Source: Sulfuritalea sp.
GTDB taxonomy: Bacteria; Pseudomonadota; Gammaproteobacteria; Burkholderiales; Rhodocyclaceae
Assembly (NCBI GenBank): GCA_030696505.1
Contig: JAUYSD010000199.1
Location: 1-38,972 of the forward strand
Direction of reading: 5' to 3'
Length of the DNA stretch: 38,972 nt
Shown here: in pieces, positions 25,202 through 33,948 of the stretch
How the letters are laid out: every line of letters starts with the position of its first letter
Position numbering within the stretch: position 1 is the stretch's first letter
The notes under the pieces: generated by a model
What the model saw: only the letters and a program-made list of their open reading frames with translations
Told to the model about the DNA's origin: nothing
Database searches by the model: none
Position numbers and translations under genes: made by a program

Positions 25202-25849
25202 ATGAAGCTCCATAACTATTTTCGCAGCTCCGCCAGCTTTCGCGTGCGCATTGCGCTGGCCTTGAAGCAGCTTGATTACGAGTATGTGTCGGTCCATCTG
25301 CTGCAGGGCGGGGGACAGCAGTTCGCGGCGGCGTTCAAGGCGATCAACCCTGCGGCACTGGTACCGGTGCTCGAAGAAGACGATGGCACGGTCCTCACCC
25401 AGTCGCTGGCCATAATCGAATACCTCGACGAGACCAGGCCGCAGCCCGCGCTGCTGCCGCCCGATGCGGTCGGGCGGGCGCGAGTGCGGGCACTGGCGCT
25501 GGCGATCGCCTGCGAGATCCATCCGCTCAACAATCTGCGCGTGCTGGCGTATTTGAGCAAGACGCTGGGCGTGACAGAAGCGCAGCGCAACGCCTGGTAC
25601 TGCCACTGGGTGGAAACCGGGCTGGCCACGGTCGAGGCCATGCTCGCGGGCGATACGCGCACCGGCGCCTGCTGCCATGGCGATACCCCGACCCTGGCCG
25701 ACATCTGCCTGGTGCCGCAGATATTCAATGCGCAGCGCTTCAAGGCGAAACTGGATCATGTGCCGACGGTGATGCGGATTCACCAACACTGCCTGACGCT
25801 GCCGGCCTTCGCCACGTCCGTGCCGGCTATGCAGCCGGATGCGGAGTAG
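25202..25849 (+). CDS. maiA: Maleylacetoacetate (or maleylpyruvate) isomerase, zeta-class GST
   Basis: This glutathione-dependent cis-trans isomerase converts maleylacetoacetate to fumarylacetoacetate (or the pyruvate analogues). The 215-aa protein begins YFRSSASFRVRIAL, carrying the zeta-class SSxSxRVR motif with the catalytic serine, followed by NPAALVPVLE and the GST C-terminal domain ending with LPAFATSVPAMQPD. I prefer the ATG at 25202 because AGGA lies 5-6 bases upstream; an ATG at 25196 is also possible. Function fits the FAH gene 1.4 kb upstream, from which it is separated by the inverted FimV-like gene. Dispersed repeat copy 5 follows directly after the stop. Confidence 0.9.
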   Translation: MKLHNYFRSSASFRVRIALALKQLDYEYVSVHLLQGGGQQFAAAFKAINPAALVPVLEEDDGTVLTQSLAIIEYLDETRPQPALLPPDAVGRARVRALALAIACEIHPLNNLRVLAYLSKTLGVTEAQRNAWYCHWVETGLATVEAMLAGDTRTGACCHGDTPTLADICLVPQIFNAQRFKAKLDHVPTVMRIHQHCLTLPAFATSVPAMQPDAE

Positions 25850-25854
25850 GCAAG

Positions 25855-25877
25855 AGTTGGCGCTGGCGTCACGGCGG
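25855..25877 (+). repeat. Dispersed repeat, copy 5 (intergenic)
   Basis: Core AGTTGGCGCTG and tail GCGTCACGGCGG, five bases after the maiA stop. It is a perfect match to the consensus and is preceded by CAAG. Confidence 0.8.
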
Positions 25878-25960
25878 CGCCGACCCGCCGGATTCCAGGG
25901 CACGGCTTCATTCGCTTCGGGTATGCTGTAGCCATTTACGCAAGGACGGAGCCGTACTAC

Positions 25961-26614
25961 ATGCAGGACCACCGCCACACTCCGTTCGTCCTCATCGTCG
26001 AGGATCACCCGTTGGTCGCCGATTCGCTGCTCGCCTGTGTCCGCGACTGCGATGCCGGTCTGGAGGTGGAGACCGCAGAATCGCTGCGCGCCGGGTTGCG
26101 CATTCTGGCGCAGCGGCCGGTGCCCCTGCTGATCGTCACCGACCTGACGCTGACCGATACGCAGGGCACGGAAGCTGTCAGGAGCTTGCGCGCGGCGGCT
26201 CCGCAAAGCCCCTTGCTGGTGTTCACGGCGCAGGCCGATCCGCTGCTGCGCAGCGAGGCGCAGGAATTGGGAGCGATTGGTTACCTGATCAAGAATACGT
26301 CGATCCAGATTCTTCGCGACGCAATTCGGGCCGTCATCGGCGGCCATCGAAGCAAAAGACGCGTTGCCCAGGAACGCACCGGCACGCTGAGCCGTCTGTT
26401 GACGCCCAAGCAGCTCCTGGTACTCGAAGAATTGGCGGCGGGTCGCAGCAACAAGGAAATCGCCGCGCGGCTCGCCATCAGCGATGAAACCGTGAATTCC
26501 CACATGAAGGAAATTCTCGGCCGGCTTGCGGTCAGGAATCGTACCGAGGCGGTGGTCCGCTACCTTCAGATCGGCAGCCAGGCCAATGCCGGCCATCCAG
26601 AGCAGCCGGCATGA
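25961..26614 (+). CDS. LuxR/NarL-family response regulator
   Basis: This 217-aa DNA-binding response regulator has a receiver domain with acidic pocket E14/D15, phospho-acceptor D61 (VTDLTL) and conserved K111 (LIKN), and a C-terminal LuxR-type helix-turn-helix (about 148-208), with LTPKQLLVLEELAAGRSNKEIA. It is coupled to the histidine kinase gene by ATGA (26611-26614). The targets are unknown; the inverted repeat in front of the Sel1 gene at 28679-28696 is a candidate operator. It has its own leader of about 80 bp after repeat copy 5. Confidence 0.92.
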   Translation: MQDHRHTPFVLIVEDHPLVADSLLACVRDCDAGLEVETAESLRAGLRILAQRPVPLLIVTDLTLTDTQGTEAVRSLRAAAPQSPLLVFTAQADPLLRSEAQELGAIGYLIKNTSIQILRDAIRAVIGGHRSKRRVAQERTGTLSRLLTPKQLLVLEELAAGRSNKEIAARLAISDETVNSHMKEILGRLAVRNRTEAVVRYLQIGSQANAGHPEQPA

Positions 26615-28560
26615 AACTCCGGGGCTTTGGCGTGCTGGTGGCGTGCTGCGTCGGATGGCTTGCCGTCGTGGTGCAAGCCGCGACGCCGACGCCGGTCGAA
26701 ATCCCGGCCGATGCCGAGCGCGTGCCGGTATGGCAGACGCTGCAGATCGTGGCGCCGGCCGATCCGCGGTTGGCGCCTGATCAAGCGGCAGAACTGGCGG
26801 CCGGCAGCGAGGGGAAACTCATCGACAGTCCGAACCGGATTGTCGGGCGTGGTACCCGTCCCTACTGGGCCTTGTTCTCCTTGCATAATCCGCAAGCGTC
26901 CGAGCAGCTGCGCCTGCTGGCGGTGGAGAGCACCACTCAGTTCAGCATGCGTCTGTACGAGCGCAGCAACGCGGGCACATGGCACCAGGTCGGGTCGATT
27001 GCCGACGCCGCAGCGGGGCGTATCGGCGGTGGGACCATGTACCCGGTCTGGACGCTGCAACTGGCGCCGCACCGGACCACCGACTTGTTGCTGCGGATCG
27101 AGGGGCCGGCCATCGTTCGATTTCCGGTGTTTGCCTATCACCCGGTAAGTTTCGCCGAACGGGAACGCAAGCTTCACCTTGCAGTCGGCATCGCGCTGGG
27201 GCTTTGCCTCTTCGTCGTCATCTATATCGGTTCGCTGCGGCGATATCTCGATGACGCGACGGTGCCCCTGTTTATCGGCATGATTGTTGCGGATCTGGTG
27301 GGGGCGCTGTGGATGTCCGGTTTTCTCAGCGAGCTGCTTCCCGCGCTGCCGGAGAGCACGCTCAGTGCTCTGGGCTGTGCGGCCTATGCCAGCTTGCTGG
27401 GCTGTGGTTGCCTGCATGCCCGCATCTACCTGAATTGTTCTGCATGGGTGCCGCGGGCCGATTTTCTGTTGCACTTGTTGGGCTGGCTCTGGCTGGCGTT
27501 GGCGCCCCTGTTTTCACTGGCGTTTCCCGTCGCCGCCCGGGTTCTGCTGGTGTGGGGCGGGACGGCGGTCGCCTTGTTGCTGGTCTTGATTTCCGTGCTG
27601 GCCGCGCGTCGCAGAATTCCGTTCTCGGGATTCATCGCCGCCGCCTGGGCCGGCTATCTTGCCGCCGGCTCGGTTTTTCTGGTCGCGCGAGTGGCCGACA
27701 ATCCCCTGCTGTGGTCATCGAGCGCTCTGGTCCTGTTGCAGGCCTCGGTCGTCGCGGTGCTGTTTGGCCTGGCCATGAGCCAGCGCCTGATTCGCCTGCG
27801 AGGCGTGCTGGTGGCGGAACGTCAGGAAGCCAGGATGCAGCGCGAGAAGGCTACCGAACTGATGCGCGAGCGCAGCCTGCTGTTTGCGGCGACCAATCAT
27901 GATCTGCGGCAGCCGTTGCTGGGTGTCAGCCTGTTTGCCGATCTGCTGAAGTCGGCACGCTCGCCGCAGGAGCGCGAGGAGCACGCGTTGAAGCTCAACA
28001 TGGCGCTGAAGGAGGTCGACGAACTTCTGGTCGGCATCCAGCAACTGGCGGCCGTGCATGAAGCGTCGCACCGCCCGGTATTCGAGACGGTCAAACTCGA
28101 CGACCTGCTGGCGCCGATCATCGAGGAATACCGTGGGCGCTCCGAGTACAAGCGCATCACCATCCGCCATGTTCCGTCGCGCTTGTCGCTCACCACTCAC
28201 GTGCCTTATTTCCAGCGCATCGTCAGGAATGTACTGTCCAACGCCATCCGCTACACCGAACAGGGCGACCGGGTCCTGGTCGGCTGCCGCCGCGGCGGTG
28301 GCTTGCGCCTGGTGATTGCGGACAGCGGCCGCGGTATGAGCGATGAGCAGACCCGGCGCGCCTTCGACGCGTTTCAGCGCTTCGACGCCGAGATGTCGAT
28401 TCCGGACGGCTTCGGCCTCGGCCTGTTCAGCACCAAGAGCCTGGCCAATGCGCTGGGCCTGACGGTCAGCCTGCACAGCCACGAGGGACGTGGTACCGAA
28501 TTCAGAATCTTCATGGCGCCGCCTGCGGGATGTGGAGTCGCTGAAACCGCGCCAGCCTGA
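26611..28560 (+). CDS. Hybrid-free sensor histidine kinase with 7TMR-DISM-like sensor module
   Basis: This 649-aa kinase has a signal-like leader (1-23), a periplasmic beta-rich domain to about residue 185, seven predicted membrane segments (about 190-395) in the 7TMR-DISM manner, a short coiled region (REKATELMRER), HisKA with the phospho-acceptor H430 (ATNHDLRQPL) and an HATPase domain with N-box NVLSNAIRYT, G1 IADSGRGMS and G2 GFGLGLFS. It should phosphorylate the coupled response regulator. 7TMR-DISM sensors are thought to bind carbohydrates or other small ligands; the ligand here is unknown. The final 15 residues after the ATPase domain are unstructured. Confidence 0.9.
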   Translation: MKLRGFGVLVACCVGWLAVVVQAATPTPVEIPADAERVPVWQTLQIVAPADPRLAPDQAAELAAGSEGKLIDSPNRIVGRGTRPYWALFSLHNPQASEQLRLLAVESTTQFSMRLYERSNAGTWHQVGSIADAAAGRIGGGTMYPVWTLQLAPHRTTDLLLRIEGPAIVRFPVFAYHPVSFAERERKLHLAVGIALGLCLFVVIYIGSLRRYLDDATVPLFIGMIVADLVGALWMSGFLSELLPALPESTLSALGCAAYASLLGCGCLHARIYLNCSAWVPRADFLLHLLGWLWLALAPLFSLAFPVAARVLLVWGGTAVALLLVLISVLAARRRIPFSGFIAAAWAGYLAAGSVFLVARVADNPLLWSSSALVLLQASVVAVLFGLAMSQRLIRLRGVLVAERQEARMQREKATELMRERSLLFAATNHDLRQPLLGVSLFADLLKSARSPQEREEHALKLNMALKEVDELLVGIQQLAAVHEASHRPVFETVKLDDLLAPIIEEYRGRSEYKRITIRHVPSRLSLTTHVPYFQRIVRNVLSNAIRYTEQGDRVLVGCRRGGGLRLVIADSGRGMSDEQTRRAFDAFQRFDAEMSIPDGFGLGLFSTKSLANALGLTVSLHSHEGRGTEFRIFMAPPAGCGVAETAPA

Positions 28561-28678
28561 ACCTGCTTGGGCGTTCATCGCCGCGGTGGATTCGGCATTG
28601 CGGATGAGCGGGTCCATCGTTGCTCCGGTCTCTCAGCGTGCATTTTCGCCTCGGCTTCTTTCCTCAATTCCCCAATAA

Positions 28679-28696
28679 CCCTACCCGATATAGGGG
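28679..28696. promoter_or_regulatory. Inverted repeat, candidate regulator site
   Basis: CCCTA and TAGGG flank a 7-base spacer in the 241-bp gap between the kinase and Sel1 genes, about 105 bases before the Sel1 start. Its size and symmetry suit a dimeric LuxR-type regulator. The rest of the gap shows no conserved gene. Confidence 0.35.
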
Positions 28697-28801
28697 ATGC
28701 GGACGGTCGCGGATTGCCCTATCTTGCACTTGGCGAATCGCAATCCTGCCTGCCAATGCTGCTCGCGCCGCTGTGGCTGAACAATTCCTGGGGGGAATGA
28801 A

Positions 28802-29179
28802 ATGACAACAAGGTGTTTGAGGAAAACGCTGGCAATTCTCGTCGCACTGGCCGCGACTGTGATGGCAATTCCGGCCATGGCCTCCGGCGAGCCGGAACTG
28901 GAATTGGCGCTGGGAGACGCAGCCGACTATCGATATGCTTCGGCGCTTTCCCATTTCAGGCTGTCCGCCGCCGCAGGAAATGTTCAAGCCCAACGAAGCC
29001 TGGGCTTGATGCTCCTGAAAGGCGAGGCACTTTATGGCAACGAGATAAGGGGAAACCGTGTCGAAGCCGTCAAGTGGCTGTCGCTCGCCGCCTCCAATGG
29101 CTGCGGGGTGTCGAAATATGTGCTGGCGCGATTGAACAACGGCCGCGAGTCACTCGGTACTCTGGTTTCGATCCGGTAG
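28802..29179 (+). CDS. Small secreted Sel1-repeat protein
   Basis: This 125-aa protein has a signal peptide (residues 1 to about 28, ending AMAS) and one to two Sel1-like helical repeats: YASALSHFRLSAAAGNVQAQRSLGLML and the second unit NRVEAVKWLSLAASNGCGVSKYVLAR. Sel1 repeats serve as protein-binding scaffolds. The start follows CTGGGGGGAATGAA, a strong ribosome site. It lies after a two-component system and ends with a clear rho-independent terminator, so it is probably a monocistronic transcript and a candidate target of that system. Confidence 0.82.
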   Translation: MTTRCLRKTLAILVALAATVMAIPAMASGEPELELALGDAADYRYASALSHFRLSAAAGNVQAQRSLGLMLLKGEALYGNEIRGNRVEAVKWLSLAASNGCGVSKYVLARLNNGRESLGTLVSIR

Positions 29180-29200
29180 TACATCAACTCTCCTCCTTTT

Positions 29201-29228
29201 AGGGGCGCCGATAGCGCCCCCTTTTTTT
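29201..29228 (+). terminator. Rho-independent terminator after the Sel1 gene
   Basis: Stem arms GGGGCGC (29202-29208) and GCGCCCC (29214-29220) enclose the loop CGATA and are followed by seven T. The preceding CTCCTCCTTTT gives no comparable reverse U-tract of the same strength, so it mainly serves the + strand. Confidence 0.85.
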
Positions 29229-29291
29229 GACATGGCGAGAATTCATGCGCCGCGAGCCATGTTCCTTGCAACCCGTATGGAGGTAGATCGA

Positions 29292-29876
29292 ATGTCTCTC
29301 GAAAAATTGATGCGTTTGGTGGGTGCTGCCGTTCTCTCTCTTGCTTGCGGCTTGGCTCAGGCGGATTCGTGGGACTCGGTGCCGCAGAAAAAGACCACTA
29401 TCCTGAAGCTTTACATGCAGCCGAAGCATGTCCTCGAACGGATGAGCGGAAGCGAGGCGGGCAAGACGCTGTTCGTCGACGTGCGCACTCCGCAGGAGGC
29501 GATGTTCGTCGGCATGCCGCAACTCGCGGACGCCAACGTGCCCTACATGGTTTTGCCTGAACTGCCTGAATGGGACGGCGCCAGGAACGCCTTCAAACTG
29601 GTACAGAACAGCGGTTTTGTCGGCGACGTCAAATCGCGTCTTGCCGCCAAGGGCCTCGGTATCGACGATGTTGTGATCCTGATGTGCCGGTCCGGAGACC
29701 GCAGTGCGGGGGCGGCCAACCTGCTGGCCAAGGCCGGCTTTACTCGTGTCTACAGCGTCGTCGATGGCTTCGAAGGAGACCTCGGCAAGGACGGCCGGAG
29801 GATGCTCAGCGGCTGGAAGAATGAAGGCCTGCCCTGGTCATTCGATCTGGCCAGGGAAAAAATGTCCAGTCTTTGA
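29292..29876 (+). CDS. Periplasmic rhodanese-like protein
   Basis: This 194-aa protein has a signal peptide (residues 1-24, cleavage near AQA) and a rhodanese domain with FVDVRTPQEAMF and the active-site loop CRSGDRS (C132-S138). It may transfer sulfur or bind redox-active small molecules in the periplasm. The start was set at 29292, after TGGAGGT, rather than at the upstream in-frame ATG at 29232, because only the former leaves a signal peptide at the N-terminus. It ends 118 bp before the next small gene. Secreted rhodaneses are often near respiratory or quinoprotein genes; none are visible here. Confidence 0.85.
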   Translation: MSLEKLMRLVGAAVLSLACGLAQADSWDSVPQKKTTILKLYMQPKHVLERMSGSEAGKTLFVDVRTPQEAMFVGMPQLADANVPYMVLPELPEWDGARNAFKLVQNSGFVGDVKSRLAAKGLGIDDVVILMCRSGDRSAGAANLLAKAGFTRVYSVVDGFEGDLGKDGRRMLSGWKNEGLPWSFDLAREKMSSL

Positions 29877-29993
29877 ACCCAACCGATCGGGGAAGCGTGT
29901 CCGAGCCACCGATGGCTTGTCATGCGCGGCGCCCATGGCTCTCGGGATATTGAATGGTGCCGGTACAACTCAAAGGAAGGATCAATTGAGGCT

Positions 29994-30176
29994 ATGAGCA
30001 ATGCAGTGGAACGATTGGCCGTCCAGTTGATGAAGCTGTCCAACGATGAATGGGCGCGAGCCACGGAACGTTGGATCGCCGGCCAGGATTGGAATGGAGT
30101 ATTCGGGCCGGCGTGGGACGAGATTTCGGAGCAACTTACCGAAATCGACCGGGAGGCTTTTGACCGGCTTCGATGA
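29994..30176 (+). CDS. Small hypothetical protein
   Basis: This 60-aa acidic protein (begins MSNAVERLAVQLMKLSNDEW and ends REAFDRLR) has helical character, no signal and no recognisable motif. A GAGG precedes the ATG by 3 bases, and GGAAGG lies 15 bases upstream. An in-frame upstream ATG at 29922 would give an unlikely leader. It is on the same strand as the rhodanese gene, with no terminator between them, and ends 9 bp before the convergent msrA stop. Confidence 0.5.
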   Translation: MSNAVERLAVQLMKLSNDEWARATERWIAGQDWNGVFGPAWDEISEQLTEIDREAFDRLR

Positions 30177-30185
30177 GCCCGGTAC

Positions 30186-30731
30186 TTACTGGAATCCGGT
30201 CTTGAGCCGTCCGGCGAACACTTTGCGCAGCTTGGCCGCTTTGGGTGCGACGACTGCCTGGCAATATCCCTGCTGCGGATTGTTGGCGTAGTAGTTCTGG
30301 TGATAATCCTCGGCCGGCCAGAAAGTTGGCGCTGGCGACACGGCGGTGACTATGGGCGCGGGCCAGATCTTCGCGGCCGCGAGTTCCGCGATCAATTCCC
30401 TGGCGACTTTTTCCTGTTGTTCGTCGTGGGTGAAGATCACCGAGCGGTACTGGCTGCCGACATCGTTGCCCTGGCGGTTGGGCGTGGTCGGATCGTGAAT
30501 CGCGAAGAAGGCCTTCAGCAAGCTGCCGTAGTCGATGACCTCAGGATTGAAGCGTACTTCGACGACTTCGGCGTGGTCGGTGTCGCCGCCGCATACGCTG
30601 CGGTAGTCCGGATTGGGCATGCCGCCGCCGGCATAGCCCGAGACCACCGACTCGACTCCGGCAAGTTGCACGAAGGCGGCTTCGAGGCACCAGAAGCAGC
30701 CGCCGCCCAGAGTTGCGATTTCAGTCGTCAT
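30186..30731 (-). CDS. msrA: Peptide methionine-S-sulfoxide reductase A
   Basis: This enzyme reduces methionine-S-sulfoxide in oxidised proteins. The 181-aa product begins with GGGCFWCLEA, placing the catalytic C12 and C15. Further family motifs are YAGG, the DHAEVV region, NDVGSQYRS and the WPAEDYHQNY segment. The C-terminus keeps another cysteine (GYCQAVV) for resolving. Dispersed repeat copy 6 (30324-30346) encodes VSPAPT immediately before FWPAEDYHQ, where ordinary MsrA has a short variable loop. It is cotranscribed with the downstream methyltransferase (ATGA overlap at 30728-30731). Confidence 0.95.
   Translation of the reverse strand: MTTEIATLGGGCFWCLEAAFVQLAGVESVVSGYAGGGMPNPDYRSVCGGDTDHAEVVEVRFNPEVIDYGSLLKAFFAIHDPTTPNRQGNDVGSQYRSVIFTHDEQQEKVARELIAELAAAKIWPAPIVTAVSPAPTFWPAEDYHQNYYANNPQQGYCQAVVAPKAAKLRKVFAGRLKTGFQ
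30324..30346 (+). repeat. Dispersed repeat, copy 6
   Basis: Core AGTTGGCGCTG and tail GCGACACGGCGG, a full consensus match, inside msrA (antisense to the gene). It is read as V-S-P-A-P-T-F. Confidence 0.78.
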
Positions 30732-31471
30732 TCGAGTCTCCCGCAGCGAAGCGCGATGGGCCAGATTATGGACTTTCGGGCTTCGGCCTGCGGCCAGATT
30801 TCCCTCAGTCGCTCACCGAGTTCGATGCAGGGATCGCTGCCGAGTTCCTTGATGTAGCGCTGGGTGGCCGACCAGGTGCGCAAGTAGGCGAGCAGGTCGT
30901 CGCGGGTCCATTCCAGGCGGATTTCGAGTTCCGGCGTGGCGATGTCGGCAAAGGGAAAGGGCATGTCGCGGTAGGCCAGATCCACCCAGCGTCGTTCGGG
31001 TGGCCACCAGGGGCCGACCGTGTTGCGGTAGAAATCCGCGACGATGGCGTTGAGACCCGGCTCGCCCTGCAGCAGTGTGTAAGTCCAGGCGGCGAACAGT
31101 CCGCCCGGCTTGAGCACGCGCCTCACTTCGGCATAGAAAGTCTCGTTGCAGAACCAGTGCAGGGCCTGGGCGACCGTCACCAGGTCGCAGCTGCGATCTG
31201 CCAGGCCGCTGGCTTCGGCCGCTGCGGTGCGATAGTCGATGCGCGGGTGGGGCTCGGCCTGCGCCACCTGTTCTGCCGAAAGATCGGTGGCATGGACGCG
31301 CTTGAAATGCCCGGCCAGCGTCCGCGCCGCCTGGCCGTTGCCGGTGCCGCAATCCCAGGCCAGATCGTGCGCCGGACATTGCTGCGCCAGCCAGGCGAAC
31401 AGCTCGGGCGGATAGGAGGGCCGGGCTTTGGCATAGTCGGCGGCATGGGCCGAGAAGTGGTCGGCAGCCAT
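30728..31471 (-). CDS. Class I SAM-dependent methyltransferase
   Basis: This 247-aa cytosolic protein has a Rossmann SAM-binding motif DCGTGNGQAARTL (about residues 40-52), an acidic loop at ATDLSAEQ and motif IV-like DLVTVAQALHWF. It resembles the UbiE/TMT1-like group of class I methyltransferases. The substrate is unknown. It is the last gene of the msrA pair and overlaps the start of msrA (ATGA). A 24-bp gap separates it from the upstream thiolase of the Paa-type operon, so all may belong to one transcript. Confidence 0.85.
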   Translation of the reverse strand: MAADHFSAHAADYAKARPSYPPELFAWLAQQCPAHDLAWDCGTGNGQAARTLAGHFKRVHATDLSAEQVAQAEPHPRIDYRTAAAEASGLADRSCDLVTVAQALHWFCNETFYAEVRRVLKPGGLFAAWTYTLLQGEPGLNAIVADFYRNTVGPWWPPERRWVDLAYRDMPFPFADIATPELEIRLEWTRDDLLAYLRTWSATQRYIKELGSDPCIELGERLREIWPQAEARKSIIWPIALRCGRLE

Positions 31472-31495
31472 CGCTATCCGCGCCCGGTCTGCCTG

Positions 31496-32700
<1,205 letters not shown>

Positions 32701-32704
<4 letters not shown>

Positions 32705-33147
32705 GCGGATTCGCCTTCTTCAAAGAAATGTCCCTTGATGCGGGTGGAGCGGCCGCGAAACACGGCAATGGTCTTGCCGTCCTGGTTCGTGACCTCGATG
32801 TCGTATATGCCGCTGCGGCCGCCCTGATGGCGCGCGCGTCCAACGGCCGTCAGTGTATCGCCGAGATGGGCGGGCGCGACAAAGTTGATGTCGACGCCGG
32901 CCGCCACCGCGCGGTGGTTGAAGCTGTTGCAGGCATAGGCGAAGTTGGTGTCGGCCACGGCGAAGATGAAGCCGCCGTGGCAGATGCCATGGCCGTTCAC
33001 CATGTCCTGGCGCACCTGCATGCTGACCGTGGCGCCGCCCGGCGTGGTGCTGGTGATGACGATGCCGAGACCGCGCGCGGCGTGGTCGTCCGGCCACATG
33101 ATCTCGGTGCAGCGCTCGGCAATCTGTTGCGGTGTCATGCTCATCAT
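32701..33147 (-). CDS. paaI: Phenylacetate-type hotdog thioesterase (PaaI-like)
   Basis: This 148-aa hotdog thioesterase likely hydrolyses ring-hydroxylated or dead-end CoA thioesters and so frees CoA. The PaaI-type active site NGHGICHGGFIFAVADTNF gives N51, H57 and D66 as the usual catalytic group. It lies between paaG and the thiolase, with overlaps at both ends (ATGA each side), as expected for a coupled operon. In-frame alternative ATGs at 33144 and 33138 are possible. The length matches the family. Confidence 0.9.
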
Positions 33148-33932
33148 TCGCCCGTGAAGTTGGGACTGCGCTTTTCCATGAAGGCGGCGACGCCCTCGCG
33201 GTAATCGTGGCCGAAGCCGAGTTCCTGCTGGCTGGCGCGCTCCAGTTCGAGCTGCTGCTCCAGGCTGTTGCCGCTGCTGGCGTAGAGCGCCTGCTTGGTG
33301 CGCGCCAGGCCCTTGGTTGGCGCACTGCTGAAATGCACGGCGAGTTTCTCGGCTTCGGCCATCAGCTGCTCGTCATCGACGCACTTCCAGATCAGGCCCC
33401 AATCCGCTGCCTGCTCGGCGGAGAGCTTGTCGCCGAGCATGGCCAGACCCATGGCGCGGGCCGTGCCGACCAGGCGCGGCAGCGCCCAGGTGCCGCCCGC
33501 GTCGGGTACCAGGCCGAGCTTGCAGAAGGCCTGGATGAAGGAGGCCGAGCGCGCCGCCAGCACGATGTCGCAGGCCAGCGCGATGCTGGCGCCGGCGCCG
33601 GCGGCGACGCCATTGACGGCGCAGATCACCGGCATTTCGAGCGCGCGCAGGGTCAGCACCAGCGGCTTGTAGTAGGTCTCGATGGTGTAGCCGAGATCGA
33701 CGGGTTCGGCTCCGGCCGAGACATTGCGGTCGGCCAGATCCTGCCCGGCGCAGAAGCCGCGGCCGGCGCCGGTCAGCAGGAGCACGCGGGCACCGCCGTC
33801 GCGCGTCCTCGCCAGCGCATCGCGCAGTTCCAGGTGCATGTCCGCGGTGAAGCTATTGAGCCGGTCGGGGCGATTCAGGGTGAGGCGGGCAATGCCGCCT
33901 TCGAGCGAGAAGAGAATGTGCTGGTAGTTCAT
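33144..33932 (-). CDS. paaG: 1,2-epoxyphenylacetyl-CoA isomerase-type crotonase (PaaG-like)
   Basis: PaaG converts ring-1,2-epoxyphenylacetyl-CoA to oxepin-CoA and later shifts double bonds. The 262-aa protein has oxyanion-hole elements GFCAGQDLADR (59-69) and GVAAGAGASIAL (108-119), and the general base D144 in KLGLVPDAGGTWALPR, characteristic of PaaG rather than of hydratases. It is well matched in length and C-terminus (GVAAFMEKRSPNF). It lies 16 bp after a PaaA-like gene and overlaps paaI. Note that the first crotonase gene in this window (2886) retains an analogous aspartate but a different oxyanion loop. Confidence 0.92.
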   Translation of the reverse strand: MNYQHILFSLEGGIARLTLNRPDRLNSFTADMHLELRDALARTRDGGARVLLLTGAGRGFCAGQDLADRNVSAGAEPVDLGYTIETYYKPLVLTLRALEMPVICAVNGVAAGAGASIALACDIVLAARSASFIQAFCKLGLVPDAGGTWALPRLVGTARAMGLAMLGDKLSAEQAADWGLIWKCVDDEQLMAEAEKLAVHFSSAPTKGLARTKQALYASSGNSLEQQLELERASQQELGFGHDYREGVAAFMEKRSPNFTGE

Positions 33933-33948
33933 CGGCGGGGCTCCGGGA

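Noticed and set aside
28567-28800. A 77-aa frame between the kinase and Sel1 genes
   Set aside because: It has no ribosome site or motif and covers a region with a candidate operator and promoter; it is more likely leader sequence.
29230-29262. ACATGGC/GCCATGT inverted pair before the rhodanese gene as an operator
   Set aside because: Seven-base arms with a 19-base loop are within chance expectation, and the pair overlaps candidate start codons.
33310-33340. GGTTGGCGCACTG as a degenerate copy of the dispersed repeat
   Set aside because: An inserted A breaks the core and the tail does not match; a chance GC-rich similarity.
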